A stretch of DNA of 64,000 bases from Didemnitutus sp047777955 (GTDB taxonomy: Bacteria > Verrucomicrobiota > Verrucomicrobiia > Opitutales > Opitutaceae), in the NCBI RefSeq assembly GCF_047777955.1, contig NZ_CP180537.1, positions 2,914,001-2,978,000 on the forward strand, written 5' to 3'. Each line of letters begins with the position of its first letter. Positions within the stretch are counted from its first letter, which is position 1. Shown piece after piece: positions 1 through 7,228 of this stretch. The position numbers and the translations under genes are program-made. The notes beneath the pieces were generated by a model. The model saw nothing but the letters and a program-made list of their open reading frames with translations, had not been told where the DNA came from and did not search any database.

Positions 1-1
1 G

Positions 2-367
2 GCCGCCGCCCTCGTCTCCACCCAGGTCCGCGAAGCCTTCATCAAGGACGGTCGCGTGCGCCTCGTCGATTCCCCCGCCGAGGCCGACGCCACCCTGACA
101 CTCACGCTCGAGGACTACCACCGCGAACAGACCGTCGCCCGCGCCGACGACACCGGCCTGGCGCGCCGCTACGACCTCATCCTCCAGGCGCGCGCCACGC
201 TCACCGACCAGCGGACGAAGAAAATCGTCTTCGCCAACCAGCCGCTCAAGGTCTCGCGCGGCGCCTTCACCGACAGCGGCCAGCTCCAGTCCGAGTATCA
301 GACGCTCCCGCTCCTCGCCGAGCAGCTCGCCGAGCGCGCGCTGCACGCCGTGCTCGACACCTGGTAA
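2..367 (+). CDS. C-terminal part of an LptE-like LPS-assembly lipoprotein (5' truncated)
   Basis: The frame is already open at base 2 and stops with TAA at 365-367, so only the last 121 residues are present; the start, signal peptide and any lipobox lie outside the window. Short charged strands (TLTLTLEDYHREQ, YDLILQARATLTD) followed by a closing amphipathic helix (LLAEQLAERALHAVL) resemble the C-terminal half of LptE, the outer-membrane lipoprotein that sits inside LptD and helps deliver LPS to the cell surface. The LPS genes lpxI and lpxK elsewhere in the window fit this. The call rests on pattern alone; another small envelope lipoprotein is possible. The 179 bases up to rpe hold nothing recognisable. 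Confidence 0.5.
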   Translation, partial: AAALVSTQVREAFIKDGRVRLVDSPAEADATLTLTLEDYHREQTVARADDTGLARRYDLILQARATLTDQRTKKIVFANQPLKVSRGAFTDSGQLQSEYQTLPLLAEQLAERALHAVLDTW

Positions 368-546
368 GGCGGCGAGCAACGCCCCCGCACGGGGTCAGGC
401 TTCCCTTCGGCACCCTTTCCCTTGCCCGGGCGGGACCGCTGCCCCGCCCCAACCTCCCTGCGGCGCCCGACGACCGCGCGCTGCCTTGCGGAACCCGCCG
501 GGAAAACGGCTTGGCCTGTCGCACGCGCGCGGTTTGCCTTGGGCCG

Positions 547-1205
547 ATGCCGCTCGCCCCCGTCCTTGCCCCTCTCTCCTCGCCGGCGATCACGCCGCCC
601 TCGGCGCCAGCGCCCGGATCGCCGCCGACGCCGGCGCGCCGTGGCTGCATCTCGACCTCATGGACGGACACTTCGTGCCGAACCTCACGTTCGGACCCGA
701 GGTCCTCGCCGCGCTGCGCCGCGCGGGGCTGAAGACGTTTTTCGACACCCACCTGATGCTCGCCGAGCCGCACCGCTACGTCGAAGCCTTCGCCCAGGCC
801 GGCGCCAATCTTATCAGCATCCACATCGAGCCGGCCTACGACCACGCCGCCACCCTCGCCCGCATCCGCGAGCTCGGCTGCCAATGTGGCATCGTGCTCA
901 ACCCCGGCACTCCCGCCGAGGCGGTCCGCGCGCTGTTGCCGCGAGTCGACCTCGTGCTCGTCATGACGGTGCAGCCCGGCTTCGGCGGCCAGCCGTTCCG
1001 TCGCGACATGCTGCCCAAGCTCCGGCAGATCGATGCCTGGCGCCGCGAGGGCGGCTTGAATTTCCGCCTCGAAGTCGACGGCGGCGTCGACCTCGTCACC
1101 GGACGCGAGTGCCGCGACGCCGGGGCCGACACGTTCGTGGCCGGCACCTCGTTCTTCAAGGCGGCGGATCGCGCCGCGTTCGCGGCCGCGGTGGCCGGCT
1201 GGTGA
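547..1205 (+). CDS. rpe: Ribulose-phosphate 3-epimerase, frameshifted near its N-terminus
   Basis: Interconverts ribulose 5-phosphate and xylulose 5-phosphate in the pentose phosphate pathway (cytosolic TIM barrel). Family motifs are all present: SLLAGD, the metal/catalytic stretch HLDLMDGHFVPNLTFGP, DTHLML, MTVQPGFGGQPF, LEVDGGVD and the phosphate loop VAGTSFFKAAD. The ATG at 547 opens MPLAPVLAP, which is how this family begins, but SLLAGD follows only in another frame. Adding one C to the run 569-572 gives MPLAPVLAPSLLAGD and a normal 219-residue enzyme. Without repair, the downstream frame would need an upstream start (for example TTG at 534) and an atypical N-terminus. Function is secure; the start depends on the frameshift being an error. 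Confidence 0.93.
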
Positions 1206-1229
1206 CCGCGCCGGCTGGCGCGGCCGGGC

Positions 1230-2861
1230 TCACTCCGCCTTGCCGCGGGCGATGGCGGTGGCGCGCGCGTATTGCGCCCGGAACTTGCCGGCGAGATCGT
1301 TGGCCAGCGTGACCTCGTCGACCTTGTTCTTCGAGCTGAGCGCCGACTTGATCTCCTTCAGCGTGCGGTCGTAGCTGACGGCCGACAGATCCTGCAGGAC
1401 CGCCAGGGCGCGCGCGCGCCGCGCCGGATCGATGCCGGGCGCGTGGATCGCCCGCCAGGCCTCGCGCAGCTCCTCGTGGGTGTCCTGGCACATGACGCGG
1501 ATGATGAAGGCCATCTCGCGAAACACGCCGCCGCTCCACTCGGGCCGGTAGATCAGCGGATCCTTTTGCTCGAAGGGGTTCGCGTCGCGGTCGCTCCGGT
1601 CGGCCTGCCACTCGGCGTGCACGTAGTAGTCCTTGCGCACCGGCAGGCGGCGCAGCGCATAGCGCTCGGGGCCGCGCGGGGTGCCGGGCTTCTCGTTCCA
1701 CAGATGCTGGCCGTCCATCGACAGCACGAACTCGATGAAGAGCTCCGCCGGCTCGCGGTGCGGGGCTCCGCGCAGGAGGCCGATCGGATCGACGGAGCTG
1801 ACCGTGCCGCCCGGCGGCGAGATGTAGCCGAGGCGGTCGGAGCCGCCGCGCTTGCTCGCCGATTCCGCCTGCGCGCGACCGTAGAAGTCGATGCACATGC
1901 CGACGGCGCAGTTGCCGACGGAGACGTCGATCGGCGGCTTCTGCGAGGTGTCGGTGAAGTAGCGCGAGTTGGCGCCGACGAGCTGCAGCAGCCGCAGGCC
2001 GTCGGTCCAGCCGGCGCGCACCGCCTGGGCCTCGAGCGCCTTGGCGTCGCCGTTCGGCTGGGCGGCGCGGAGCGCCTTGAGGTGCCGCTGCATCCGCTGC
2101 TGGATGACGTTTTCAAAGGCCTTCGCGATCGAGCCGCTCTTGGTCGGGTCGCAGAGCGCAACCTCGCCGTAGAAGCGAAAATCCGTCAGGTCGTCCCACT
2201 GCTCGGGCTCGCGCGTGGCGCCGAGGCGCTGGAGCGAGTCGCGGTTGAAGATGATGCCGTAGGAGCTGAGCACGCAGCCGATCCAGAGGCCGTTCTTGTC
2301 CCAATACTCCTCGCCCGCGTAGAGCCGCGGGATGACGTCGTCGGTGAACCACTCGGGGTGGGTCTTCACCACCCGTGTCGGCACGAAGCGCCCGGCGGTG
2401 GCCTGCTTGGCGAAATCGTAGGTGCCGCCGCCGAAGAAGAGGTCGATGCCGCAGCTGACGTCGGAGGCGAGGAAGGCCGCCCGGGCCTCCTTCACGATCG
2501 CGGGCGCGTCGGCCGGCAGGCGGCCGTTCTGCGACCCGGCCTGCACCTCGGCGCTCCAGGGCTTGCCGAGCTTGTTCACCCAGTGGTTCTGGAAGGCGGT
2601 GATGTATTCGCCGTCGAGGAAGCGGGCGATCTCGCTCGTGCCGCCGAGCACGCGCCAGTCGATCGCGACCGTGCGCCCGGTGCGGGCCTGATACCAGCGG
2701 GCGAAGGCCTGGCCGAACTCGTAGCGGATCGCCTCGTTGTGCGGCGTGACGATCACCAGCGTGTCGTCGGCCCCGGCGGTCGTCGGTGCCGACGGCGTGC
2801 GCAGGGCGAAGGGCAGCGCCAGCACCACCACCAGAGCGAGGACAATCAGGGCCCGTTTCAT
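1230..2861 (-). CDS. ABC transporter extracellular solute-binding protein (iron/polyamine type)
   Basis: 543 residues. Residues 3-20 are a hydrophobic signal-type segment without a lipobox Cys, so a soluble periplasmic or N-anchored binding protein is expected. The mature start (TLVIVTPHNEAIRYEFGQAF) is typical of family-1 solute-binding proteins related to those for Fe(III) and polyamines. Later blocks (VGNCAVGMCIDFYGRAQAE, GYISPPGGTVSSVDPIG) match the ligand-binding lobe and hinge. At 543 residues it is much longer than the usual 330-370, with extra C-terminal helices. It lies 7 bases downstream of the ATPase gene on the same strand, so the two are probably one transcript. No permease gene is present next to them. 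The ligand cannot be read from the sequence. Confidence 0.8.
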   Translation of the reverse strand: MKRALIVLALVVVLALPFALRTPSAPTTAGADDTLVIVTPHNEAIRYEFGQAFARWYQARTGRTVAIDWRVLGGTSEIARFLDGEYITAFQNHWVNKLGKPWSAEVQAGSQNGRLPADAPAIVKEARAAFLASDVSCGIDLFFGGGTYDFAKQATAGRFVPTRVVKTHPEWFTDDVIPRLYAGEEYWDKNGLWIGCVLSSYGIIFNRDSLQRLGATREPEQWDDLTDFRFYGEVALCDPTKSGSIAKAFENVIQQRMQRHLKALRAAQPNGDAKALEAQAVRAGWTDGLRLLQLVGANSRYFTDTSQKPPIDVSVGNCAVGMCIDFYGRAQAESASKRGGSDRLGYISPPGGTVSSVDPIGLLRGAPHREPAELFIEFVLSMDGQHLWNEKPGTPRGPERYALRRLPVRKDYYVHAEWQADRSDRDANPFEQKDPLIYRPEWSGGVFREMAFIIRVMCQDTHEELREAWRAIHAPGIDPARRARALAVLQDLSAVSYDRTLKEIKSALSSKNKVDEVTLANDLAGKFRAQYARATAIARGKAE

Positions 2862-2868
2862 CGGCGCC

Positions 2869-3945
2869 TCAGGCGGTGAGCACGATCACGTCCTCGGGCT
2901 GCACGGCGGCGTAGAGCTCGCCGCGCGCGGAGCCGTCGACGAAGCGCGGGTTGCGCTCGAAGATCTTCAGGCGCGTGCCGTTGTTCGACGTCACGAAATC
3001 ATACTGCGCGACTTCGCCGAGGTAGACCGAGTCGCCGATGCGGCCGCGCACGAAGTTGCGCGGCTCGGCGTCGCGGTGCAGCTCCCAGCACTCGGGCCGG
3101 ATCGAGACCGTGACTTCGGCGCCCACGGCGGGAATGTTCGTCGGGTCGCCGAAAATGCCGTCGAACTTGCCGACCGGCGTCTCGACCGTGACGAAGCCGC
3201 CGGCGATGCCGAGCACCTTGCCCGGGAGAAAATCCGTCTCGCCGATGAAGTTGGCGACGATCTTGCGCGTCGGGCGCTTGTAGACCTCGCGCGGGGCGCC
3301 GACCTGGAGGATGTAGCCGTGATCGAGGATCGCCATGCGGTCGGCGATGGAGAGCGCCTCCTTCTGGTCGTGGGTGACGTAGACGGTGGTGAGCTGGAAC
3401 TCCTTGCACACGCGGCGGATTTCCGTGCGCATCTCGAGGCGCAGCTTGGCGTCGAGGTTGGAGAGCGGCTCGTCGAGCAGGAGGCAGCGCGGGCGGATGA
3501 CGAGCGCCCGGGCGAGCGCCACGCGCTGCTGCTGCCCGCCGGAAAGCATGTTCGGCTTGCGGTCGGCGTATTTCTCCATGCGCACGGAGGAGAGCGCGTC
3601 GTCCACGCGCTTCTTGATCTCCGTCTCCGGCACCTTGCGCTCGTGCAGGCCGAAGGCGACGTTCTCGGCCACGGTCATGTGCGGCCAGAGCGCGTAGCTC
3701 TGGAACATCATCCCGGTATTCCGCTTGTGCGGCTCGAGGCGGGTGACGTCCTCCGGGCCGAACAGGATCTGTCCCTCCTCGGGGATGTAGAAGCCGGCGA
3801 GACTGCGCAGGAGCGTGGTCTTGCCGCAGCCGCTGGGGCCGAGGAGGAAGAAGAGCTCGCCCGGGTTGATGGTCAGGTCTAGCCCGTGCAGCGCCACGAC
3901 ATTGCCGAATCGCTTGGTGAGTTGCTTGACCTGGATGGAAATCAT
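2869..3945 (-). CDS. ABC transporter ATP-binding protein (FbpC/PotA type)
   Basis: 358 residues starting at ATG 3945 (MISIQVKQL); the frame is open further upstream but that extension overlaps the divergent hpt gene and is not conserved-looking. Walker A GPSGCGKTT at residues 36-44, Q-loop in MMFQSYALWP, signature LSGGQQQRVALARAL, Walker B CLLLDEPLSNLD and H-loop VYVTHDQKEA are all intact. The C-terminal 120 residues look like a TOBE-type regulatory domain (SIRPECWEL) as in the iron, putrescine and sugar importers. It should energise an importer using the binding protein encoded immediately downstream, but the membrane subunit must come from elsewhere. Confidence 0.9.
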   Translation of the reverse strand: MISIQVKQLTKRFGNVVALHGLDLTINPGELFFLLGPSGCGKTTLLRSLAGFYIPEEGQILFGPEDVTRLEPHKRNTGMMFQSYALWPHMTVAENVAFGLHERKVPETEIKKRVDDALSSVRMEKYADRKPNMLSGGQQQRVALARALVIRPRCLLLDEPLSNLDAKLRLEMRTEIRRVCKEFQLTTVYVTHDQKEALSIADRMAILDHGYILQVGAPREVYKRPTRKIVANFIGETDFLPGKVLGIAGGFVTVETPVGKFDGIFGDPTNIPAVGAEVTVSIRPECWELHRDAEPRNFVRGRIGDSVYLGEVAQYDFVTSNNGTRLKIFERNPRFVDGSARGELYAAVQPEDVIVLTA

Positions 3946-4062
3946 CGGGAGTGCGCGCGTCTCCGCGAGGCAACCGGCCGGTTTTCGCCGAGTCAAAGTC
4001 AAAGGCGCGGCCGGGCGCGTTGTAACAGTTGCCATCGGGACGGGAATAAATCTTAAAGCGAC

Positions 4063-4635
4063 ATGGCCCGCACCAAGCCGACGATCCCCGAGCTCAAGCA
4101 CCTCGACCACGTGCTCGTGAGCGAAACCGCCATCCGCCGCCGCGTCTCCGCCCTCGCCGAGCAGATCAACCGCGCCTACCGCGGCAAGGACCTCACGGTG
4201 ATCGCGGTCGTGAACGGCGCCCTGATCTTCACCGCGGACCTGCTCCGCCAGATGCGCTCGCCGCTGCGCCTCGACTGCATCCGCGCCTCCAGCTACCACG
4301 CCGGCACCGCCGCCACGGGCAAGCCGGTCATCATCGACAACCTCAAGCTCGACATCGCCGGCCAGCACCTGCTGCTCGTCGACGACATCCTCGACACCGG
4401 CAACACGCTCTCCGCAGTGAAGGAGCTGCTCCTGGCCAAGAAGGCCGCGTCCGTGCGCACCTGCGTGCTGCTGGACAAGAAGGCCCGCCGCGTCGTGCCC
4501 TTCGAGGCGGAATACGTCGGCTTCGAGATCCCGAACGAGTTCGTCGTCGGCTACGGCCTCGATTTCAACGAGCGCTACCGCAACCTCCCCTGCATCGGCG
4601 TGCTGAAGCCGAAGTTCTACTCCGGCACGGTCTGA
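4063..4635 (+). CDS. hpt: Hypoxanthine phosphoribosyltransferase
   Basis: 190 residues. Purine salvage: transfers phosphoribose from PRPP to hypoxanthine (and often guanine), giving IMP or GMP. The PRPP-binding signature LLLVDDILDTGNTL lies at about residues 102-115. The beta-strand/loop IAVVNGALIFTADLLRQM and the C-terminal block YVGFEIPNEFVVGYGLDFNE are characteristic of the bacterial Hpt family. Length is normal. It is divergent from the ABC module, with a 117-base gap whose final 40 bases (TAACAG...AATAAATCTTAAAG) are noticeably A+T-rich and are the probable promoter/leader. It stands alone upstream of the tRNA-Ser gene. Confidence 0.95.
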   Translation: MARTKPTIPELKHLDHVLVSETAIRRRVSALAEQINRAYRGKDLTVIAVVNGALIFTADLLRQMRSPLRLDCIRASSYHAGTAATGKPVIIDNLKLDIAGQHLLLVDDILDTGNTLSAVKELLLAKKAASVRTCVLLDKKARRVVPFEAEYVGFEIPNEFVVGYGLDFNERYRNLPCIGVLKPKFYSGTV

Positions 4636-4739
4636 GCGCGCCGCCGCGGACTTTTCCGGGGCCCCAACCAGGCAGAGTCGGAAGGAAAATGCCTTGCGCT
4701 CGGCGAGGCGGCTCCCTTTGTTCTGCGGTCCACTCCGAC

Positions 4740-4830
4740 GGAGGGGTGGCCGAGTGGTCTAAGGCAGGTCTTTGCTAAAGACCCAGACCCCAAAAGGGTC
4801 TCGGAGGTTCGAATCCTCTCCCCTCCGCCA
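4740..4830 (+). tRNA. tRNA-Ser (anticodon GCU), CCA encoded
   Basis: Acceptor stem GGAGGGG (4740-4746) pairs with CCCCTCC (4820-4826), followed by discriminator G4827 and an encoded CCA (4828-4830). The anticodon stem GGTCT/AGACC (4767-4771/4779-4783) encloses the loop TTGCTAA with anticodon GCT at 4774-4776, reading AGC/AGU serine codons. A long variable arm (ACCCCAAAAGGGT) marks it as class II, as expected for serine, and the T arm GGAGGTTCGAATCCTCT is canonical. A broken GIY-YIG gene and short palindromes follow directly. Confidence 0.97.
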
Positions 4831-4834
4831 TCCT

Positions 4835-4945
4835 TCGCTCCGGCGGAGCTTCGGATGGCACAGCCTACGTTTCGGTGCGCGAAAGGCTGTTGATCTTGAA
4901 GCGCCTGGGCGAAGGATGTCCTGCGCAGCTTTAGCGGAGCAGGAC
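4835..4945. repeat. Palindromic repeats between tRNA-Ser and the GIY-YIG remnant
   Basis: Bases 4918-4945 form a hairpin with 7-base perfect arms GTCCTGC/GCAGGAC and a 14-base loop. The same architecture and internal blocks (CG-AGC-T and GCG-AG) recur in inverted orientation at 7180-7207. A second related palindrome (TCCTTCGCTCCGGCGGAGC) starts just after the tRNA at about 4831-4858. These look like members of a short interspersed palindrome family, with one copy ending only one base before the ATG of the GIY-YIG gene. Confidence 0.6.
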
Positions 4946-4946
4946 C

Positions 4947-5189
4947 ATGCACTACGTTTACCTCATGCAGCGCGCCGCGAATCCGAAAAAACGGTAGGTG
5001 GGATACAGCCATGACCTCCGTCAGCGCCTTTCCGACCACAACGAGGGCAAGAACCTCGGCACCGCAATGAACCGTCCTTGGGAACTGCGAAGCTACGTCG
5101 CCTTTTCATCCGAGAAGCAGGCGACCGAGTCCGAGCGCTACCTCAAATCGGGGTCCGGACACACTTTTGCGAAACGACGACATTGGTGA
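4947..5189 (+). pseudogene. GIY-YIG nuclease-domain gene with an in-frame stop
   Basis: From ATG 4947 the translation is MHYVYLMQRAANPKKR, then TAG at 4995-4997, then VGYSHDLRQRLSDHN and on to TGA at 5187-5189. The pieces make a complete single-domain GIY-YIG protein of about 80 residues: the first strand YVYL, the expected R-Y-VGY step where the Tyr codon is now TAG, the Arg/His helix, a Glu (ESERYLK) and a basic tail (KRRHW). Family members are small DNA-cutting or repair-type nucleases of unclear role. A single TAC/TAT-to-TAG change explains the lesion; unlike the other damaged genes here, no homopolymer is involved. It ends one base before the ABC ATPase start. Confidence 0.75.
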
Positions 5190-5190
5190 C

Positions 5191-6000
5191 ATGCCCGCCG
5201 CGCCCCTGCTCTTCGATTTTCGCCAGCTGACCGTCTACCGCGGCGAGCGGCGCGCCCTGCACGGGCTCGACCTCCAGCTCCGGGCCGGCGAGCACGTGGC
5301 GATCCTGGGGCCGAACGGCTGCGGCAAGTCCACGTTGATCAAGACGCTCACGCGCGAGCTCTACCCGCTCACCGACACGCCGGGCTACCGTTTCCAGCTC
5401 CTCGGCGAGGAATTCGCCGACATCACGGACTTCCGCCGGACGCTCGGCCTCGTCGCCCTCGATCAGCTGCAGAAACTTTCCTACGAGATCACCGAGCGCG
5501 CCGTCACCGGGCTCGAACTCGTGCTCTCCGGCTTCTTCGACAGCATCGGGTTGTGGCCACACCAGCGGCCGACGCCGGCCCAGCGCCGCCGCGCCCGCGC
5601 CGTGATGCGTTTCCTCGGCGTGTCGCACCTCGCCGCGCGTTCGCTCAAGGAAATGTCCTCCGGCGAACAGCGCCGCTGCTTCATCGGCCGCGCCATCGTG
5701 CACGACCCGGCGGCGCTGCTGCTCGACGAACCGACGACCAGCCTCGATCCGGCCGCCGTGATCGAGTTCCGGCGCGTGCTGCGCACGCTCTGCCGCCGCC
5801 GCAAGAGCGTCGTGATCGTGACGCACAACGTCGCCGACCTCGTGCCCGAGATCGACCGCGTGCTGCTCATGCGCGCCGGCCGCATCGTCGCCGACGGCGC
5901 GCCGCGCCGCGTGCTCAGCTCGGCGTCGCTCTCGGACCTTTTCGGCGCCCCGCTGCGCCTCGTCCGCACGCGCGGGCACTACGACCTGGTCAGCCGCTGA
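5191..6000 (+). CDS. ABC transporter ATP-binding protein (YlmA/ModF-like), no partner nearby
   Basis: 269 residues from ATG 5191. Walker A GPNGCGKST at residues 40-48, signature MSSGEQRRCFIGRAI, Walker B AALLLDEPTTSLD and H-loop IVTHNVAD are intact. The R-R after the signature Q and the long insertion around LSGFFDSIGLWPHQRP are typical of the stand-alone YlmA/ModF group rather than of importers with a permease in the operon. No membrane or binding-protein gene is adjacent, so substrate and partner are unknown; a soluble regulatory ATPase is possible. Its last 22 bases overlap the 3' end of the convergent HAD gene. Confidence 0.8.
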   Translation: MPAAPLLFDFRQLTVYRGERRALHGLDLQLRAGEHVAILGPNGCGKSTLIKTLTRELYPLTDTPGYRFQLLGEEFADITDFRRTLGLVALDQLQKLSYEITERAVTGLELVLSGFFDSIGLWPHQRPTPAQRRRARAVMRFLGVSHLAARSLKEMSSGEQRRCFIGRAIVHDPAALLLDEPTTSLDPAAVIEFRRVLRTLCRRRKSVVIVTHNVADLVPEIDRVLLMRAGRIVADGAPRRVLSSASLSDLFGAPLRLVRTRGHYDLVSR

Positions 6001-6644
6001 ACCGTCGCCGGCAAGGCGGCGAGCGACTCGATCCGCGCCGTCGCGGCCGCCGGATCCTCGCCGGTGCGGTCGCGGTCGACCCAGATGCGCGCGATGCCCA
6101 TCTCCCGCGCCGGGCCGATGTCGTGGTAGAAGCTGCAGGCGGCGTGCACCCAGTTCGGCAGCTCGACGCCGCTGACGCGCCAGAAGTGCCGGAAGTGCGC
6201 GAGCGCGGGCTTGTAGTCCTTCACCTCCTCGGCGGTGACGACCAGGTCGAACGGCTGGCGGAAGCCGCGCTGCGTCTGGGCGAAGAGCGCGCGATCGCAA
6301 TTGGTGAGCACGGCCAGCTTCCAGCCCGCCGCGCGCAGCTCGGCCAGCGCCGGCTCGACGTCGGCGAAGACCGGTTGCGTGCCCCAGTGGTCCGGCAGCG
6401 CGCTCACGTCGCGCTCGGCCACGGCGAGGCCGATCTCGCGCGCGGCGCGCGCCACGCCCTCGCGCAGCACGTCGGCGTAGAGCCGGTGCGGGCGCTCCTG
6501 CTCCAGCGGGCGCTCGTAGCGGTGGTAGGCGGCGACCAGTTCGCCGACGCGCTCACCCGCGAGCGGGCGCAGGATATCCGCGAAGCCCGTGTGCCAGTCG
6601 ACGAGCGTGCCGAAGCAGTCGAAGGTGATCCAGGAGTTGCCCAT
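5979..6644 (-). CDS. HAD-superfamily hydrolase, haloacid dehalogenase (type II)-like
   Basis: 221 residues from ATG 6644 (MGNSWITFDCFGTLVDW); an upstream start at 6683 would add only a low-complexity leader. Motif I is FDCFGTLVD with the nucleophile Asp at residue 9, motif II is in LAVLTNCD, motif III is the Lys of EEVKDYKPA, and motif IV is FYHDIGPAREMG. The cap inserted after motif I resembles 2-haloacid dehalogenases, but many such proteins are phosphatases of unknown substrate. The 3' end runs 22 bases into the convergent ABC ATPase gene. The cupin gene lies 73 bases upstream on the same strand. Confidence 0.8.
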   Translation of the reverse strand: MGNSWITFDCFGTLVDWHTGFADILRPLAGERVGELVAAYHRYERPLEQERPHRLYADVLREGVARAAREIGLAVAERDVSALPDHWGTQPVFADVEPALAELRAAGWKLAVLTNCDRALFAQTQRGFRQPFDLVVTAEEVKDYKPALAHFRHFWRVSGVELPNWVHAACSFYHDIGPAREMGIARIWVDRDRTGEDPAAATARIESLAALPATVQRLTRS

Positions 6645-6717
6645 GCCGCGAGCAAGGGCGACGGCGACGGCCGGCGCAAGCATCGCGCAGCGGCCTTCGA
6701 CCGTCGGCCAGTGCCGC

Positions 6718-7080
6718 TCAGGCGTCGCGGTGGACGGTGGCCGGCGAGAAAGCCGGCAGGCACACCGCGATGTATTCGGCGCCGTCGGCGTGGGGCGTCG
6801 AGTAGCGCACCCACTCGCCCTTCGGCGTGAGGACGGCCTGGCCGGCCTTGACGGCGAGCGAGCCGGCCTTGGTCTCCACCCGGAGTTCGCCGCGGAGGAC
6901 GACGGTGTATTCGTCGAACTCCGGCGTCTGCCCCGGCTCGACCCAGCCGCCCGGGCTGCGCATGCGGGCGATGCTGACGGCGTCGGTGCGGGAGTTCACG
7001 CGACCGAAGAATTCCTCGATGAGCTTGGGCTTGTTGCCGGCGGCTTCGATGACGGTGGGTTGGGAGACGAGAGTGGCCAT
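6718..7080 (-). CDS. Small cupin-domain protein
   Basis: 120 residues forming one cupin barrel: EFDEYTVVLRGELRVETKAG is the first strand pair and GQAVLTPKGEWVRYSTP the second. In place of the usual His pair the motif has E-F-D-E-Y, as in EutQ-like and sugar-binding cupins, so metal binding is uncertain. Such proteins are often small-molecule sensors or isomerase-like enzymes. It lies downstream of the ahcY terminator and upstream of the HAD gene on the same strand. No substrate can be named. Confidence 0.75.
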   Translation of the reverse strand: MATLVSQPTVIEAAGNKPKLIEEFFGRVNSRTDAVSIARMRSPGGWVEPGQTPEFDEYTVVLRGELRVETKAGSLAVKAGQAVLTPKGEWVRYSTPHADGAEYIAVCLPAFSPATVHRDA

Positions 7081-7118
7081 GGTGAAGGAGGAAACGGATT
7101 GCGGGGCGGTTTCGGGTC

Positions 7119-7150
7119 AAAAAAAACGCCGCGGAGCGATCCGCGGCGTT
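7119..7150 (-). terminator. Rho-independent terminator after ahcY
   Basis: On the minus strand a 10-base perfect stem (AACGCCGCGG/CCGCGGCGTT, 7125-7150) with a 6-base loop is followed by eight T residues (A run 7119-7126 on the plus strand). It lies 79 bases past the ahcY stop and ends the metK-ahcY transcript. Confidence 0.9.
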
Positions 7151-7179
7151 GGGATGTTAGGAAGGTTGCACCGGATTCG

Positions 7180-7207
7180 GTCCGCCTTCGCCGAGGCTAC
7201 GGCGGAC
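7180..7207. repeat. 28-base hairpin repeat (same family as 4918-4945)
   Basis: Perfect 7-base arms GTCCGCC/GGCGGAC around a 14-base loop. Read on the minus strand it aligns block for block with the hairpin at 4918-4945 (GTCC, CG, AGC, GCG, AG, GGAC conserved). It sits between the ahcY stop and its terminator. Confidence 0.6.
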
Positions 7208-7228
7208 GCTAGTGAATCGGCTTCCGGT

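Noticed and set aside
4998..5189. Independent 63-residue gene starting at GTG 4998
   Set aside because: It is the C-terminal part of the GIY-YIG gene after the in-frame TAG; the missing first strand is present just upstream in the same frame.
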